A DNA stretch of 64,000 bases from Branchinecta lynchi (taxonomy: Eukaryota > Arthropoda > Branchiopoda > Anostraca > Branchinectidae). Position 1 is the stretch's first letter, and each line of letters opens with the position of its first letter. The notes below the pieces were generated by a model. The model made no database searches and was not told where the DNA came from. It saw nothing but the letters and a program-made list of their open reading frames with translations. The DNA is taken from contig JAKZAP010000013.1 in assembly GCA_023053575.1 (NCBI GenBank), positions 1,374,001-1,438,000 of the forward strand. Reading direction: 5' to 3'. The position numbers and the translations under genes are program-made. This document shows, piece after piece, positions 28,919 to 39,441 of the stretch.

Positions 28919-29944
28919 CTCCTCTATTTTCCGCCACCACTTGGAAAGCGAATCCACTTCACGAGTGGCAAGGGATTTTGGCAAGTCAGCGAGAGGTTGT
29001 AAAGGTGCAACTGAGGCGCAACTACTTTCCGTTTTCTTGCGCTCGGCGGATTCTCGCTGTGCTTTTCGGAATACAAGAGATCGCCAGAATTGCCCTTAAT
29101 CCATCAGTTCAGAATCGTACCTACCTGATATATATATATACGTGTATTCAAAAGCCAGTGGCCATACACACAACTACAAACACAAATATAAACAGAAAAG
29201 AAAAACAATAACACTCAACAGGTTCAAGTCGCTGCCTTCCGCGCCTCTACGCCTTTCTCTATAAAACAGCATAACGCAATAATTGAATCTCTCGAAGTAG
29301 TCCCCAAAATACCAGAGAGCAGCGGTACACCCCCTCGAAAAAATGTATCCCTCAAAGTCAAAAAACCTTGGCAACTATTCAGAAAATGGACCAGCCCATC
29401 CTCAACCTCCCTGATATGTATTACCCGATGTATTGATCTGTAATAGTAAAGAATACTATAATTTAATGTGCGTCAGATTGGTCAATCTTAAGCAGTATTA
29501 TCCAGTAGCATCATGTCTTGATATAGTAGCATCCAGTTTTGCTAAGAGTAGTATGTAGTAGAATGCACTAACACGGTAGCCTAGACAAAGAAGCATGTAG
29601 TAGCATCAGTTCGTACTTCTTGCTACTTTTTCGTACAACTTCATACCACTATTTTGTCGGGTAAGGCTCTACTCCCCTAACTTAGTCCCGAGGCTTCAAG
29701 TTCTAGAGAATCGTACCTGTATAGTTAACAACTCTACTCCCCTAATCGTTCAATTAATTTTTAGTCCCGACGGTTCAAACTAGGATGGTATTTCTATCCT
29801 CCCTAACAGCGCTATACCGATTTGATTGCCGTGGTTAGCTTTATTAGATACTCATCAGTCTAAGAAAGCTTGGATGCACCAAGTCATGTCTTACGGCAAA
29901 ATTACAAAAGAAGAGCTTGCTATAACAGCAGGTCTGCTACACTC
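28919..29944. other. Intron sequence, low complexity in places
   Basis: No gene recognised. A (TA)n tract is at 29129-29140. GTAGCATC-type short repeats occur at 29500-29620 and again near 38560-38680. Confidence 0.4.
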
Positions 29945-30194
29945 GGGATCGACTAAAAAGAGGCACGGCCCGACACGACATAGTGTGGCAGGCATGAGTA
30001 CTAAAAAGAGGAACGAAAACAAAAAGGACCCTTTCAGGATTCAGATTGAGGAGCAGGAACAATGTTCTAACGTGCTTTCTTTTAGGCTGTGGAGTTACGA
30101 CGTCTCACTTACTTGTCTACTTCTACTACTATCTAATCTCTTTTTATTACTCGTGCCTCCTGCGGCATGCCGTGCCTCTTTTTAGTCGATCTCA
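29945..30194. mobile_element. MITE with 23-bp TIR and 8-bp target duplication
   Basis: Inverted repeats GATCGACTAAAAAGAGGCAC (29947 onward) and its complement ending at 30191. CTACACTC is directly repeated at 29937-29944 and 30195-30202. The 119-codon frame crossing it has no known domain. Confidence 0.85.
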
Positions 30195-30224
30195 CTACAC
30201 TCCTCTGTGTTAAAGCCAAGAGTT

Positions 30225-30480
30225 AACGAGACCGAAGGTTTCGATGGTATCCCAAAAGTTGAATACTATTGTATTGCTTAATACAAAATCGAATCTTGTG
30301 GATTTCGCCAGACAGCTTTGACATTTTGCAAGTTATCCACAATCAACCGCTTCAGTATTTGCAATTGTTTTTTACCGTTTCGATGTTTTTTGACAACTTA
30401 CGGCCAAACAACTAATCGGACTGGAAAACCAAGTTCAGATATGGATTCAGCATGCATGTTTACTCCGCAGTATCTCATCT
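30225..30480 (-). mobile_element. Relic of HINE-like family A (inverted)
   Basis: GACCGAAGGTTTCGATGG and TATCCCAAAAGTTGAATA correspond to the inverted right end of family A. ACCAAGTTCAGATATGGATT follows as in the copy at 48053. Confidence 0.65.
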
Positions 30481-30719
30481 CTGATCGACCTCAGAAAGGT
30501 CTTTTACTTTGATCAAATTCCTCGTTTTAGCAGTATTCCTGGCGAACTGCATGCAGAGCAAAAGAGCTGGTGACATTGAGAGGCGAACCTTTCGATCCAA
30601 ATTTCCGAATTTTGGCTAATTTTGCCAGCTTATCTGCCAAGGAAATAAAATTTGAAAAGGGATTCAGCATTTCTCCTTACCCAGATACTGTATCTCTGAT
30701 CGACTTCAGAAACAACGCT

Positions 30720-31570
30720 GACCTTCAACCAGATGGGTTCCGGCACCCCCCCCCCCCCCCCCCCGGCACTTGGAAATTGTGGTTTCTGAGGTGCGACCAT
30801 CCAGGAGGATTGGAGGGAAGGGGAATCCGGAATCTTGCTGCATGAATTACTTTCGGACGAATTAACCGATTTGGATGAAACTTAATTGACAAGAACGTCT
30901 GAGTTCCATTTCAGGTCCGAACTGAACCCAGCAACCGTGGGGAAAATCTTGGGGGTACCGGAAATCATGTGGTGCGCGAGTTAGGGTAGTAGATGAGCTA
31001 GGACGATGGACTTTGTTTGTCAGTCCTATTAGGGACCTGGACAGTTTAACCTGAAAATTGTCCTGAATCTCATGGCTCGCTTAATTGAATGAAGCTTGAT
31101 AACTGACATTACTGACACGAGCCCATGTTCCAGATATTCCGTTTCGATCCGGGCTAGATCCAGAAACTGTGAAGGAGATCCGGAAACCCTGAAAGTCCTA
31201 CCTCCGGATCTCCCCCCAATTGTTGTCCGCATACATTTCGAACGAGTTATCCGATCTGGATGAAACTTGAAAGTCGGCAAGAGCTGACGAGTTCCCGACT
31301 CCCCGGCACTTGCTCTGCACCCTACCGTGGCACCGGCTGGCGCCTGCCATAAATTAGTTTACTAACTTTATATAACATGCTAATTTTCATATTCTAACAC
31401 GTTGCGACCGGTAACGGCCCCTGCCGGGCACCGCGACATACACCAAAATCGAGAGGGGGCAACCGGGGGGCAAGACACGTGTCCTAGATTTTCTATTTTA
31501 GGTTTGGATTGGATTTGGCGAATGTGAGGAGAGTTGGAGGGGGGTACCGGAGGTCTTGTAGCTTGCTTAG
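30720..31570. mobile_element. Diverged HINE-like (family B-related) relic
   Basis: Phrases such as CCGATCTGGATGAAACTTGA, GAGCTAGGACGATG and GGGGGTACCGGA place it near family B. A C-run is at 30747-30764. The ends are lost. Confidence 0.55.
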
Positions 31571-32573
31571 AATGGAGGGATGGGGATTGTCGAGAAATAC
31601 AGGCATAAGGGCTAGTTGTACCACTTATAATGTAATAATAACATAATTGCTTACACACTAAACTAAATTTAATTGGTTGATATTTTCGTCATTTACAACA
31701 GTTTCTGGGAGATTATTGCAATATTTTGCTATTCGGTTTCTAGAGCTCCATTTTCCAATGTCTTTTCGGAGTTTCTTACCACTCAGTTTCAAGTTATGTC
31801 CTCTAAGACCGTCGTGATTAAAAGTGAGGACATCATCAGGCCTTATAGATCCGAACCGTATGCAGGCACTGTGGGGATAGAGATCCCGGATATCTCATAA
31901 CATGTATAATGAGCGATCTGTTGCGCCTGCTAATTCATTTCTTAGGAAATTGTGGTCTTATAGCGTGTCCTATTACCTGGTAAAGATGTTTTATATTTCT
32001 CACCGTTTCCTATCTCTCGTTTAGGATTTCATATTGAACAAATCAATGAAAGTACTTTATTCAACATATAATATTGTGCAGTGCTTTCTCTCTTTCTCAT
32101 TGTTTCCTTTGGAGAGTTTGATCACCATCTCGCGTATCCTTTTGTGTTCCAGTCTTGTAATGATCCAAAAGAAAAGGTTTCCGTGCCCAGGATTCGATCT
32201 AGCGCCCGGTACGCAGCATCTATTCTTGCGGAAATGTCAGCAATCGGCTGGGAGTAGTAGCGTGCTCCTGTAACTCAAGTGAGGGCCGGGGTCAGTGAAT
32301 GGCTTGAGGGCAGGGGTCCTTCGGCCTGGACGTCCATGTTGAGTGGGTGTCCGCACTAAGCCTGGCGTCAATATGGAACGCATGGCGGAGGCCGAGCGTT
32401 CCAGGTTGGTTAAAGAGATTCGAACCGGGCCAGAGGGGAAACCCAGCAGCCAAAATAATCCGCGTCGGGCAGTAGTGGGACTGCGCCTATGAGTGGGGGC
32501 TTTGTCGGAGCCTGTCCAACATAGTCAGACCTGATCCTTTTTGCATTCTGGGCAAATTTCTTTTGTTCCTATG
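31571..32573. other. Intron sequence with possible Pol III-derived fragments
   Basis: No gene. B-box-like sequences on the - strand at about 32190 (GATCGAATCC) and 32432 (GGTTCGAATC) lack A-boxes at proper spacing; a decayed tRNA-derived SINE is possible. Confidence 0.3.
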
Positions 32574-33121
32574 AAGGCCCATTCACAACGGGTTTTAGCT
32601 AATACTCGGTATCAGCCAGTTCCGGAAATCGCTGTTAAACCGAGAATTAGCTGGGTTTCTGTCGTTCGCAATTGATATTGGTACCAGTTTCTGATACCAG
32701 CTAGTCTCGCATCCAAGTTGAAATCACTTCTTCTTTTCAGGGTACTAGCCAATCAGATTATTTTGGGGAATATTGAAGATTATTCTGATTGTCTAGTTTC
32801 TAACCAAGCCCAATAGATAAAATCACATCCACTCCTTGCTGTTTTGAAAACGAAAGTAAATTTAGGTTACTGTTCTTCGGGTCTGACGTGGTTCAGCATT
32901 AGCCAATCGGAATATTCCTAAATATTCCCCTAAGTAATCTGATTGGCTAGTACCCACAAAAGTTTAAGTGATCTCGACTTGGGTCCGAGACTAGCTGGTA
33001 CCCGAAACTGGCACCAATATCAATTGCGAATGGCAGAAACCCAACTAATTCTCGGTCTCAGAGCGATTTCTGGAACTGGCTGGTACTGAGTATTAGCTGA
33101 AACCCGTTGTGAATGGGCCTT
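32574..33121. mobile_element. Foldback element with about 200-bp inverted arms
   Basis: AAGGCCCATTCACAACGGG at 32574 and its complement ending at 33121 are the outer ends. The arms remain complementary through GTTTCTG...CAATTGATATTGGTACC and CTAGCCAATCAGATTA to a short unique centre. No target duplication is evident. Confidence 0.88.
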
Positions 33122-33190
33122 TATTATTTCCGAAAGATGAAATAGTCCATTAACAACAGGGATCTTTAGCCGTTCGGCAACTCCTACATA

Positions 33191-34133
33191 TTTTTGGGAT
33201 CCCAAAACGTAAGTGGAAGGATACCTATGACATCGTAAAAGTTGTCCATCCGTCCGTCTGTCCGTCTGTTAGCACGATAACTCTCGAAGGGAAAGAGATA
33301 TTTTGATGAAACTTGGTGTGAGGACTGTTTGGGTCAAGGGTAAGTTCAAGTTCGTATTTGGACTCTGTAGCCATACATTTAGGGGTGGAGGAGGGGGTTC
33401 AAATTAAGGGGTTAACAAAATATTTTAACATCTAATGTGATAGTCGTTTATAGGGTAAAAAGACATGCTGAACATGAATCTGCAAAACATTTTCTCGCCC
33501 AACAAGTAGTTCGCCCGGAATCCGGCAAAAACCGGAAAGTGTGTCAAAAGTAAAAGTTTAATTTGAAGTTGATTAAATGCTCGATTTGGAGTAAGAAGAC
33601 ATGCTGAATACGATGGTGAAAATCATTTTCTCGCCGGACGAGTAGTTTGTTCGGAATCCGGCAAAAAACGGAAAGCTGGTTAAAAGTAAAAGTTTGATTT
33701 GAAGTTGATTAAATGTTCGATGTAAGGGTAAGTAGACATGCTGAAAACTTATGTGAAAAGCATTTTCTACCCGGACAACTAATTCGCACGGGACAATAAT
33801 TTTTTAACGGGACATGTAATTCGCCCGGAATCCGGTTGTAACCGTTATTTTTTTTAGAACCTAAAGTTTTATTTGAAATTGATTAGGTGTTCTTGATAGG
33901 GAGAAGGAGATACCGTACGCTGAATTTGATTCTGAATTTTCCTTTTTTTGCTGGACATGGAAATTTGGCAGAAGTAAAGCAGGAAGTTTCGGTCAGTATC
34001 GTCACAATAGATATGGCTTATAGAGGTATATCTGAACTTGGTTTTCTCTAATGATTAGCCTGGCTAAGACAAGACCCAGTTGTCTGGATCAAATATTAGA
34101 TTTTTGGGATCCCATCGAAACCTTAGGTCTTGT
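33191..34133 (+). mobile_element. HINE-like family A, copy 3
   Basis: Both ends are present: TTTTTGGGATCCCAAAACGT and TTTTGGGATCCCATCGAAAC...GGTCTTGTT. The core has about four units. The right end lies 160 bases before a coding exon. Confidence 0.8.
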
Positions 34134-34293
34134 TGTTTTAGTTCATAACTCGTGAACCATGGCAGGGATCAATTGAAATTTGATTTACCTGTGATCATTA
34201 GGTTCGTTCATCCTCTGGTGTCATACCTACATGGCTCTTCTTCCTATTCCTATCCTGCATTTTTCGCCCCATGTAGACAAACGTTTCTTCTAG

Positions 34294-34462
34294 ACCCCGC
34301 AATGATTTTCGAGTGCAATAGCAATTGCAAATGTCAATCTAATTGCCATAACAGAGTGGTACAGAAGGGATCATCTGTCCGAGTTGCGCTGTTTCATACC
34401 ATCGGTAAAGGATGGGGTGTGAAGAGTCTAGTCCTGGTACGTTCTGGGACCTTTGTTGCTGA
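34294..34462 (+). CDS. G9a: G9a/EHMT-like methyltransferase, end of pre-SET and start of SET
   Basis: Acceptor ACGTTTCTTCTAG|AC, donor GA|GTAAGT. It codes PAMIFECNSNCKCQSNCHNR, the last zinc-cluster cysteines, then GKGWGVKSLVLVRSGTFVAE. GWGV binds S-adenosylmethionine at the start of the SET fold. The split codons at both ends join in frame with exons 27135-27240 and 36176-36257. Confidence 0.94.
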
Positions 34463-34969
34463 GTAAGTATCGTGGATCTCACTAGAAAACAGGTGGGGGG
34501 CAGGAGAGGAATCCCTGATGGGGGGGGGGGGGGGGTCCGTAAAAAGCGAAAGTTTTGCTTAAATCAAGATTTCGTGCATACATACTCTATATGACTAAGT
34601 CCAAAGCACGCCACTGACCCTCATGAAGAACGAGAAAACTTCGCCCTAACGACTCAAAGGCAACAACTTACATCCTGTGTCATCCAATCACGACGATCGT
34701 TGGGGACATCTGTGGTGGCCTCCCTGACTGCTGCGCCGTAGGCCTCGCCACAGCCAGGTTCGGCCTGATGGGAAATCTGGCCCTGAGGCTTGTAGGAAAT
34801 GGGTGGCGACTACCGCATAGTGATATATGCCGAACCCTCTAGTCCTAGCCGGATGGTTTACTATCGGATTAGAGTCCACTACTTTCACCGAGGACAGTAA
34901 TGGTCCAACGAGGCTTTCTAGGAAATGGATATTGTTTATCCATACTTTCAAAGCTCTTCATACTCTTTA

Positions 34970-35301
34970 CTGAACGTGTCCGAAAGCGTTTTGGTGCTAT
35001 AAATGCTGCATTTTCTTTTCTATTTTTGTCCAAAAGCTGTTATCTTTTTTTCTTCTCTAACACTTATAGAATACCAAAATTTAACTCAGGAAGAAGAAGA
35101 AGCAAAAAGAATTAGCTGTATAAAGCTGACGAAGAACGAGTCCGAAAGATTTTTGTTGCTGTAAATGCTGCATTAATCCTGCATTTTCTTTCTTTTTTTG
35201 TCCGAAAGCTGTTACCTTTTTTTCTTCTCTAACACTTATAGAATACCAAAAATTAAGTCAGGAAGAAGAAGAAGAAAAAAGAATTAGCTGTATAAAGCTG
35301 A
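34970..35301. repeat. Tandem duplication of about 165 bp
   Basis: Two copies (34970-35132 and 35133-35301) share CGAAAG...ATGCTGCATT, TTCTTCTCTAACACTTATAG and GAATTAGCTGTATAAAGCTG. Related AATGCTGCATTAA phrases continue to about 35620. Confidence 0.8.
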
Positions 35302-35688
35302 CAAAATGGATCAGCTACCGATATCCAACCTTCTTGTCTTCTTATCTTTCCTTTCTTCGTCGGCCATAATAGCAAGTTGTCTTAGAATTTGGAATGTTTG
35401 CCGAATTGTCTGTTGTCTTGAATTTGTTATGTTTGCCGCCGAAAACACTGAGAGAATCGCCGTACTCCCCAGTTTCTTCTTGAAAATTCAGCATAAAATT
35501 TAGCATTCTTGCTGAATTTGTCGATGAATTTTATGCTGAATTAATGCTGCATTAATTGAGCGAAAATTGAAGTCCGAAAGCGAAAAGCTGCATAAATTGC
35601 TGAATTAATTCAGCATTTTCGTTCGTTTCGGAGCTTTCGGACCCGTTTACTATCTCCCCTTTTTCCTTTTTTTTCTTTTTCTCTCTAG

Positions 35689-36103
35689 AGGCGTATTCTC
35701 GCCGTTCCCGGAGGACTCCTTTGGAGGAGTCCCTGCGTTTTTGTTTGTCCGAGGGACTCACTCCACGTATTCTCGCGAGTCCCCACGGACGGGGAATGCT
35801 CGAGTATCATCACCATCATCAAAAAGGACTCCCTTTCATATTCTGAGGGGAATCAGTTTTTGCTGGTGTTGGTGCAAATGTACAATTAATTAAAAACAAT
35901 CAGTATAAACAAAACCAAAAATAAAGTGAATCCAGACTAATTTCGTCAACTGCATACTTCTTTTTTCGGACAAATCAGTTTTGAAGGATTCCCCTTGTTC
36001 TCGTTGTTTTCCGTGACCGGAGTCCGCGTGGAGTGACTCCCTCTATTTTCGCCATTACCTTTGATTTCCGCATCAGTCCTCGGGGAACGGCGAGAATACG
36101 CCT
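35689..36103. mobile_element. TIR element family E, copy 1
   Basis: A 415-bp element with ends AGGCGTATTCTCGCCGTTCC and GGAACGGCGAGAATACGCCT. TAG is directly repeated on both sides. GGACTCC/GGAGTCC repeats are inside. It ends 72 bases before the next exon. Confidence 0.9.
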
Positions 36104-36175
36104 TAGGCTAGGGAAATCTGACCCTGACGCTTGTAGCAAGTGGATGGGACTTCCGCATACGTTCTTTTCTTCTAG

Positions 36176-36257
36176 GTATGTTGGTGAAATTCTCAGTGAC
36201 AGTGAGGCAGACTCGAGAGCGGATGACTCGTACCTATTCAGTTTAGGCCAAAATGAG
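36176..36257 (+). CDS. G9a: G9a/EHMT-like methyltransferase, SET insert exon
   Basis: Acceptor CTTTTCTTCTAG|G, donor GAG|GTAGGT. The 82 bases code YVGEILSDSEADSRADDSYL and FSLGQNE. The EAD-x-R-x-DDSYLF motif is the G9a/GLP hallmark between the first SET strands and the cofactor/peptide groove. The exon is closely flanked by two DNA transposons. Confidence 0.93.
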
Positions 36258-36270
36258 GTAGGTATTCTTA

Positions 36271-36575
36271 GAGCGTGCTCCACCCTACTTACCGTAGATA
36301 CTACGCAAGACGTCACGAGTTTTGGCTTCTTGGCGTCAAGGCTGGAACGCATTTTCTAAATTTTCGGTACAATATCACTCCACGGGGTAATCCAGCCAAT
36401 CACGTTACAGAGTTGCGTGTTAGCACGCTTACTACGCTCCCGAGCATGGTAAGCAAATAGTTAGTATTAGTTACTATTTCGAGACGGTTGGGACAGTCAG
36501 CGTAGTAACTTTTTACGAGGTTGGAACGGAAAAAATAAATAATAGTTACAATTGTTAGAAGGCTGGAACACGCTC
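36271..36575. mobile_element. TIR element family D, copy 2
   Basis: Ends GAGCGTGCTCCA and TGGAACACGCTC. The 3-bp flanks are TTA and CTA (imperfect). Its first base is 14 bases after the splice donor. Confidence 0.85.
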
Positions 36576-37430
36576 CTACTATGAAGCTGGAGGTGGTGAT
36601 TAACTTCGAAAACCCGCTGTAAAGATTAGAATATGAGTACAGTGTGGTAGCAAGTTGGGCAACGTCTGCATATTGTGTCATTACCCAGGGCGCCAGTAGC
36701 GAAATAAAGTGCCTACTAGTTCAAGTATCTATTCCACTTGGGCCAAGCTGAGATAGGGATTTCTAGTACGAGCCGATGATTATTATCAACCCGATTTATT
36801 AACATTAATACTATAATCGCACCAAAAAGGTTTTCGCCTCGATAAGTTTTGAGAGGTTTTCTATAAATTAACATTTAACTGAAAAGGTCTGGGATAAGGC
36901 AATATTGTTATCCATCACTTATTTACTTAAATTGGCTTTAAGACCCGCTGAGAATGCGTTACTTCGTTGTTCCGCTATTCACGAATAATCGATTTTCAAA
37001 TAGTGGAATTTCCGTGTGATTTATGGTAGCTCTATGCGCTTGTGTTGTTTGTTGTATGCCTTATCAGAAAGATTTATGATCTTTTTTTGTTCATGCACTA
37101 AGCAATCTTCATCAATCTCATCACTGCCCACTGAAAAGCCGCGTTTGTGTTGAGATTACAATTTCCCACGTCATAGTAGAATTTACGCTGTGGGGACGGA
37201 CGCAGATATTCTGAAAGTCATAACTAGAGCAGATAGTGGAAAATAAAAAAAAAACTTTTGCAGAATGCAAATAATTCAGTGTATTCAGTTAAACGACACA
37301 AAAATGAGTTTACTTTTCAGTTAAACTGTAAGTTTAATACAAATTGAAAGAGATTTTTTTTTTTAAAGATTGTGATGTTTCGGCTAATGGAGTAAAATTG
37401 GTTGCAAGTAGGTCAAGCTCTGCAGATTAT

Positions 37431-37670
37431 GAGCGTGTTCCGCGTTACGACGCTGACCGTTCCAACCTTCTCGAAATAGGAACTAATAATAACCATTTGC
37501 TTACATGCTCAGGAGCGTAGTAAGCGAGGTAACTACGCATCGCTGTAATGTGATTGGTTGGATTCGCGCGTGACATGATATTCTAATGGAAAATAGAAAA
37601 ATCTTTCCAGCCTTACCGGCAGAAAGCTAGAATTCGTGACGTCATACGGTAAGTAAGGTGGAACACGCTC
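37431..37670. mobile_element. TIR element family D, copy 3
   Basis: GAGCGTGTTCCG and TGGAACACGCTC with a perfect TAT duplication; 240 bp, internally deleted relative to the 305-bp copy. Confidence 0.85.
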
Positions 37671-37837
37671 TATTTATTTTGAGAGAGTAAAAATAATGCA
37701 GTAGCGCAGTATGCTCAGTGCAGTAAATTTGCGGGAATTTATGGCATTTTAAGGCGAGAAGATTTAAAACTTATCAGGACTTTTTATTTCTGGTTCTGTA
37801 AATTTATTCTATACATATTCCTTCAGCCCAAGCTGAC

Positions 37838-37980
37838 TGCGATCATATATGACGATGCAAAGCAGATAAGTCAGCTACATTTCATTAGAGCTATAGTTCG
37901 GCCCTTCTGAGAGGACCCTTGCCAAGAAGGGCCGAAAGCTGTTATAAAATGTAGCTGACTAATCTGTTTTGCATGGTCAA
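37838..37980. mobile_element. Small palindromic element (family G-related)
   Basis: GACGATGCAAAGCAGATAAG and TAATCTGTTTTGCATGGTCA face each other; the centre pairs CGGCCCTTCT with AGAAGGGCCG. Related pieces occur at 15003-15060 and 59645-59710. Confidence 0.75.
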
Positions 37981-38301
37981 ATATTTATTTTATACCTAAT
38001 GTATAATACTGTAATGGGAACTCTCGTGTTACTGCAATCTTTAGCCTGCTGACGCTTGTAAATAGTTATCGTCCATGGCCGGTGAGCTTGACGCTTCTGC
38101 CCTTGACCATTGCCATCAATGAAGAAGTTTTTTTTAAGACCTAATCTCCTTTCTTTCTTTCCTTTCTCGTTTATTGAAAGCTCGTAGTATAAAATATATT
38201 TGTATTTCTTTACGCTGTACTATTTCTATTTTACTATCGAATGCGTAATAGAATTTCAACAACATGAGTGATCATAAAAACAAATATTCTCTTTCTCTCA
38301 G

Positions 38302-38477
38302 GGAAGGAAGGGCTACAGCATTGACGCCAAGTTCTGTGGAAATGTCACACGTTTTTTCAATCATTCATGTGAGCCGAATGTAGTTCCAATTAGAGTCTTC
38401 GTAGAAGAGCGGGACTTTTCTTTCCCTCGTGTTGCCTTTTTTGCATCACGCGACATCCCTGCTGGAGAAGAAGTCTG
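38302..38477 (+). CDS. G9a: G9a/EHMT-like methyltransferase, catalytic SET exon
   Basis: Acceptor CTTTCTCTCAG|GG, donor TG|GTTAGT. It codes [20 protein letters not shown] then PNVVPIRVF and [17 protein letters not shown] is the SET catalytic and pseudoknot motif, and the cysteine that coordinates the post-SET zinc is present. RFFNHS in place of the usual RFINHS is the only visible change. The final TG joins the C of the last exon. Confidence 0.95.
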
Positions 38478-39036
38478 GTTAGTTTTTTCCATTTTATTTA
38501 GAGGAGCTACCCGGTGAAAAATTATCTCAAAATAGTGGTATGAAGTTGGATGAAAAAGTAGCATGCAGTACCAACTGATGCTACTACGTACTACACTACC
38601 GTAGCAAGACTGGATGCTACTGGGTTGGAGCAAGGCGGGATGCTACTGGAGCAATGCGGGATGCTACTGAATACTAGTGCTTAAGAATAGCCCAGTGTGA
38701 GGCACATTAAATTAAAGGATTCTGTACTACTGCATACTTTGCAACTTTTTCGTACAACTACCATACAACTACACAGGATACAAATTTTTCACGGAGTACC
38801 TCTAATTCACACAGACAATTTTGATAGCGCCCTAGACCCACTGTAGATACATTGTGAAGATTTTCGGCCCGAAGCTGTAACGTCGAATCTTGGAACTCGG
38901 GAACCTTACCTCTGTTCCTCAGAGGCAGCTTTGTATGTCTTCTTTCCCGCATAAGTAGGACGTGGACCTTGGGGCTCAAGCTGAAAAATTCTCAGCATAA
39001 AACTGTAGCGTCGAAACCAAAATTCAGAGAGATAGA

Positions 39037-39330
39037 GAGCGTGTTGCAACCTACTTACCATAGTTACTACGCATGACGTCACGAATACTGGCTTTTTGCC
39101 GTCAATGCTGGAACAGTTTTTCGATTTTCCAGAAGAATATCATGCCACGGTCGAATCCGACCAATCACGTTACAGAGATGCGTAGTTACCACGCTTACTA
39201 TGCTCCCGAGCATGGTAAGCAAATTTTTACTATTTCAAGCAGATTGGAACGGTCAGCGTAGTAACTTTTACGAGGTTGGAACGAAAATAGACACTAGTAG
39301 TTACTATTTTTAGAAGTGTGGAACACGCTC
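39037..39330. mobile_element. TIR element family D, copy 4
   Basis: GAGCGTGTTGCA and TGGAACACGCTC ends; flanks AGA and ACA. The interior carries the GACGTCA and AGTTACTA phrases of the family. Confidence 0.8.
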
Positions 39331-39441
39331 ACAGTGGCAATATTGAATAGTATTCCCGCTAATGGCGGCGCGCCGCTACCGTTTAAATGGCGTTAGCTAT
39401 GGCGCGCCGATAAACGGCGTGGCTTCGGGCTCTACGTCTGA

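Noticed and set aside
29826..30185. 119-codon frame as a small secreted or membrane protein
   Set aside because: Most of it is the MITE at 29945-30194, including both inverted repeats; the hydrophobic tail is a by-product.
32160..32480. tRNA-like genes on the - strand with GATCGAATCC and GGTTCGAATC
   Set aside because: A-boxes are missing or at wrong spacing, and no cloverleaf can be drawn. A decayed SINE is possible but not supported.
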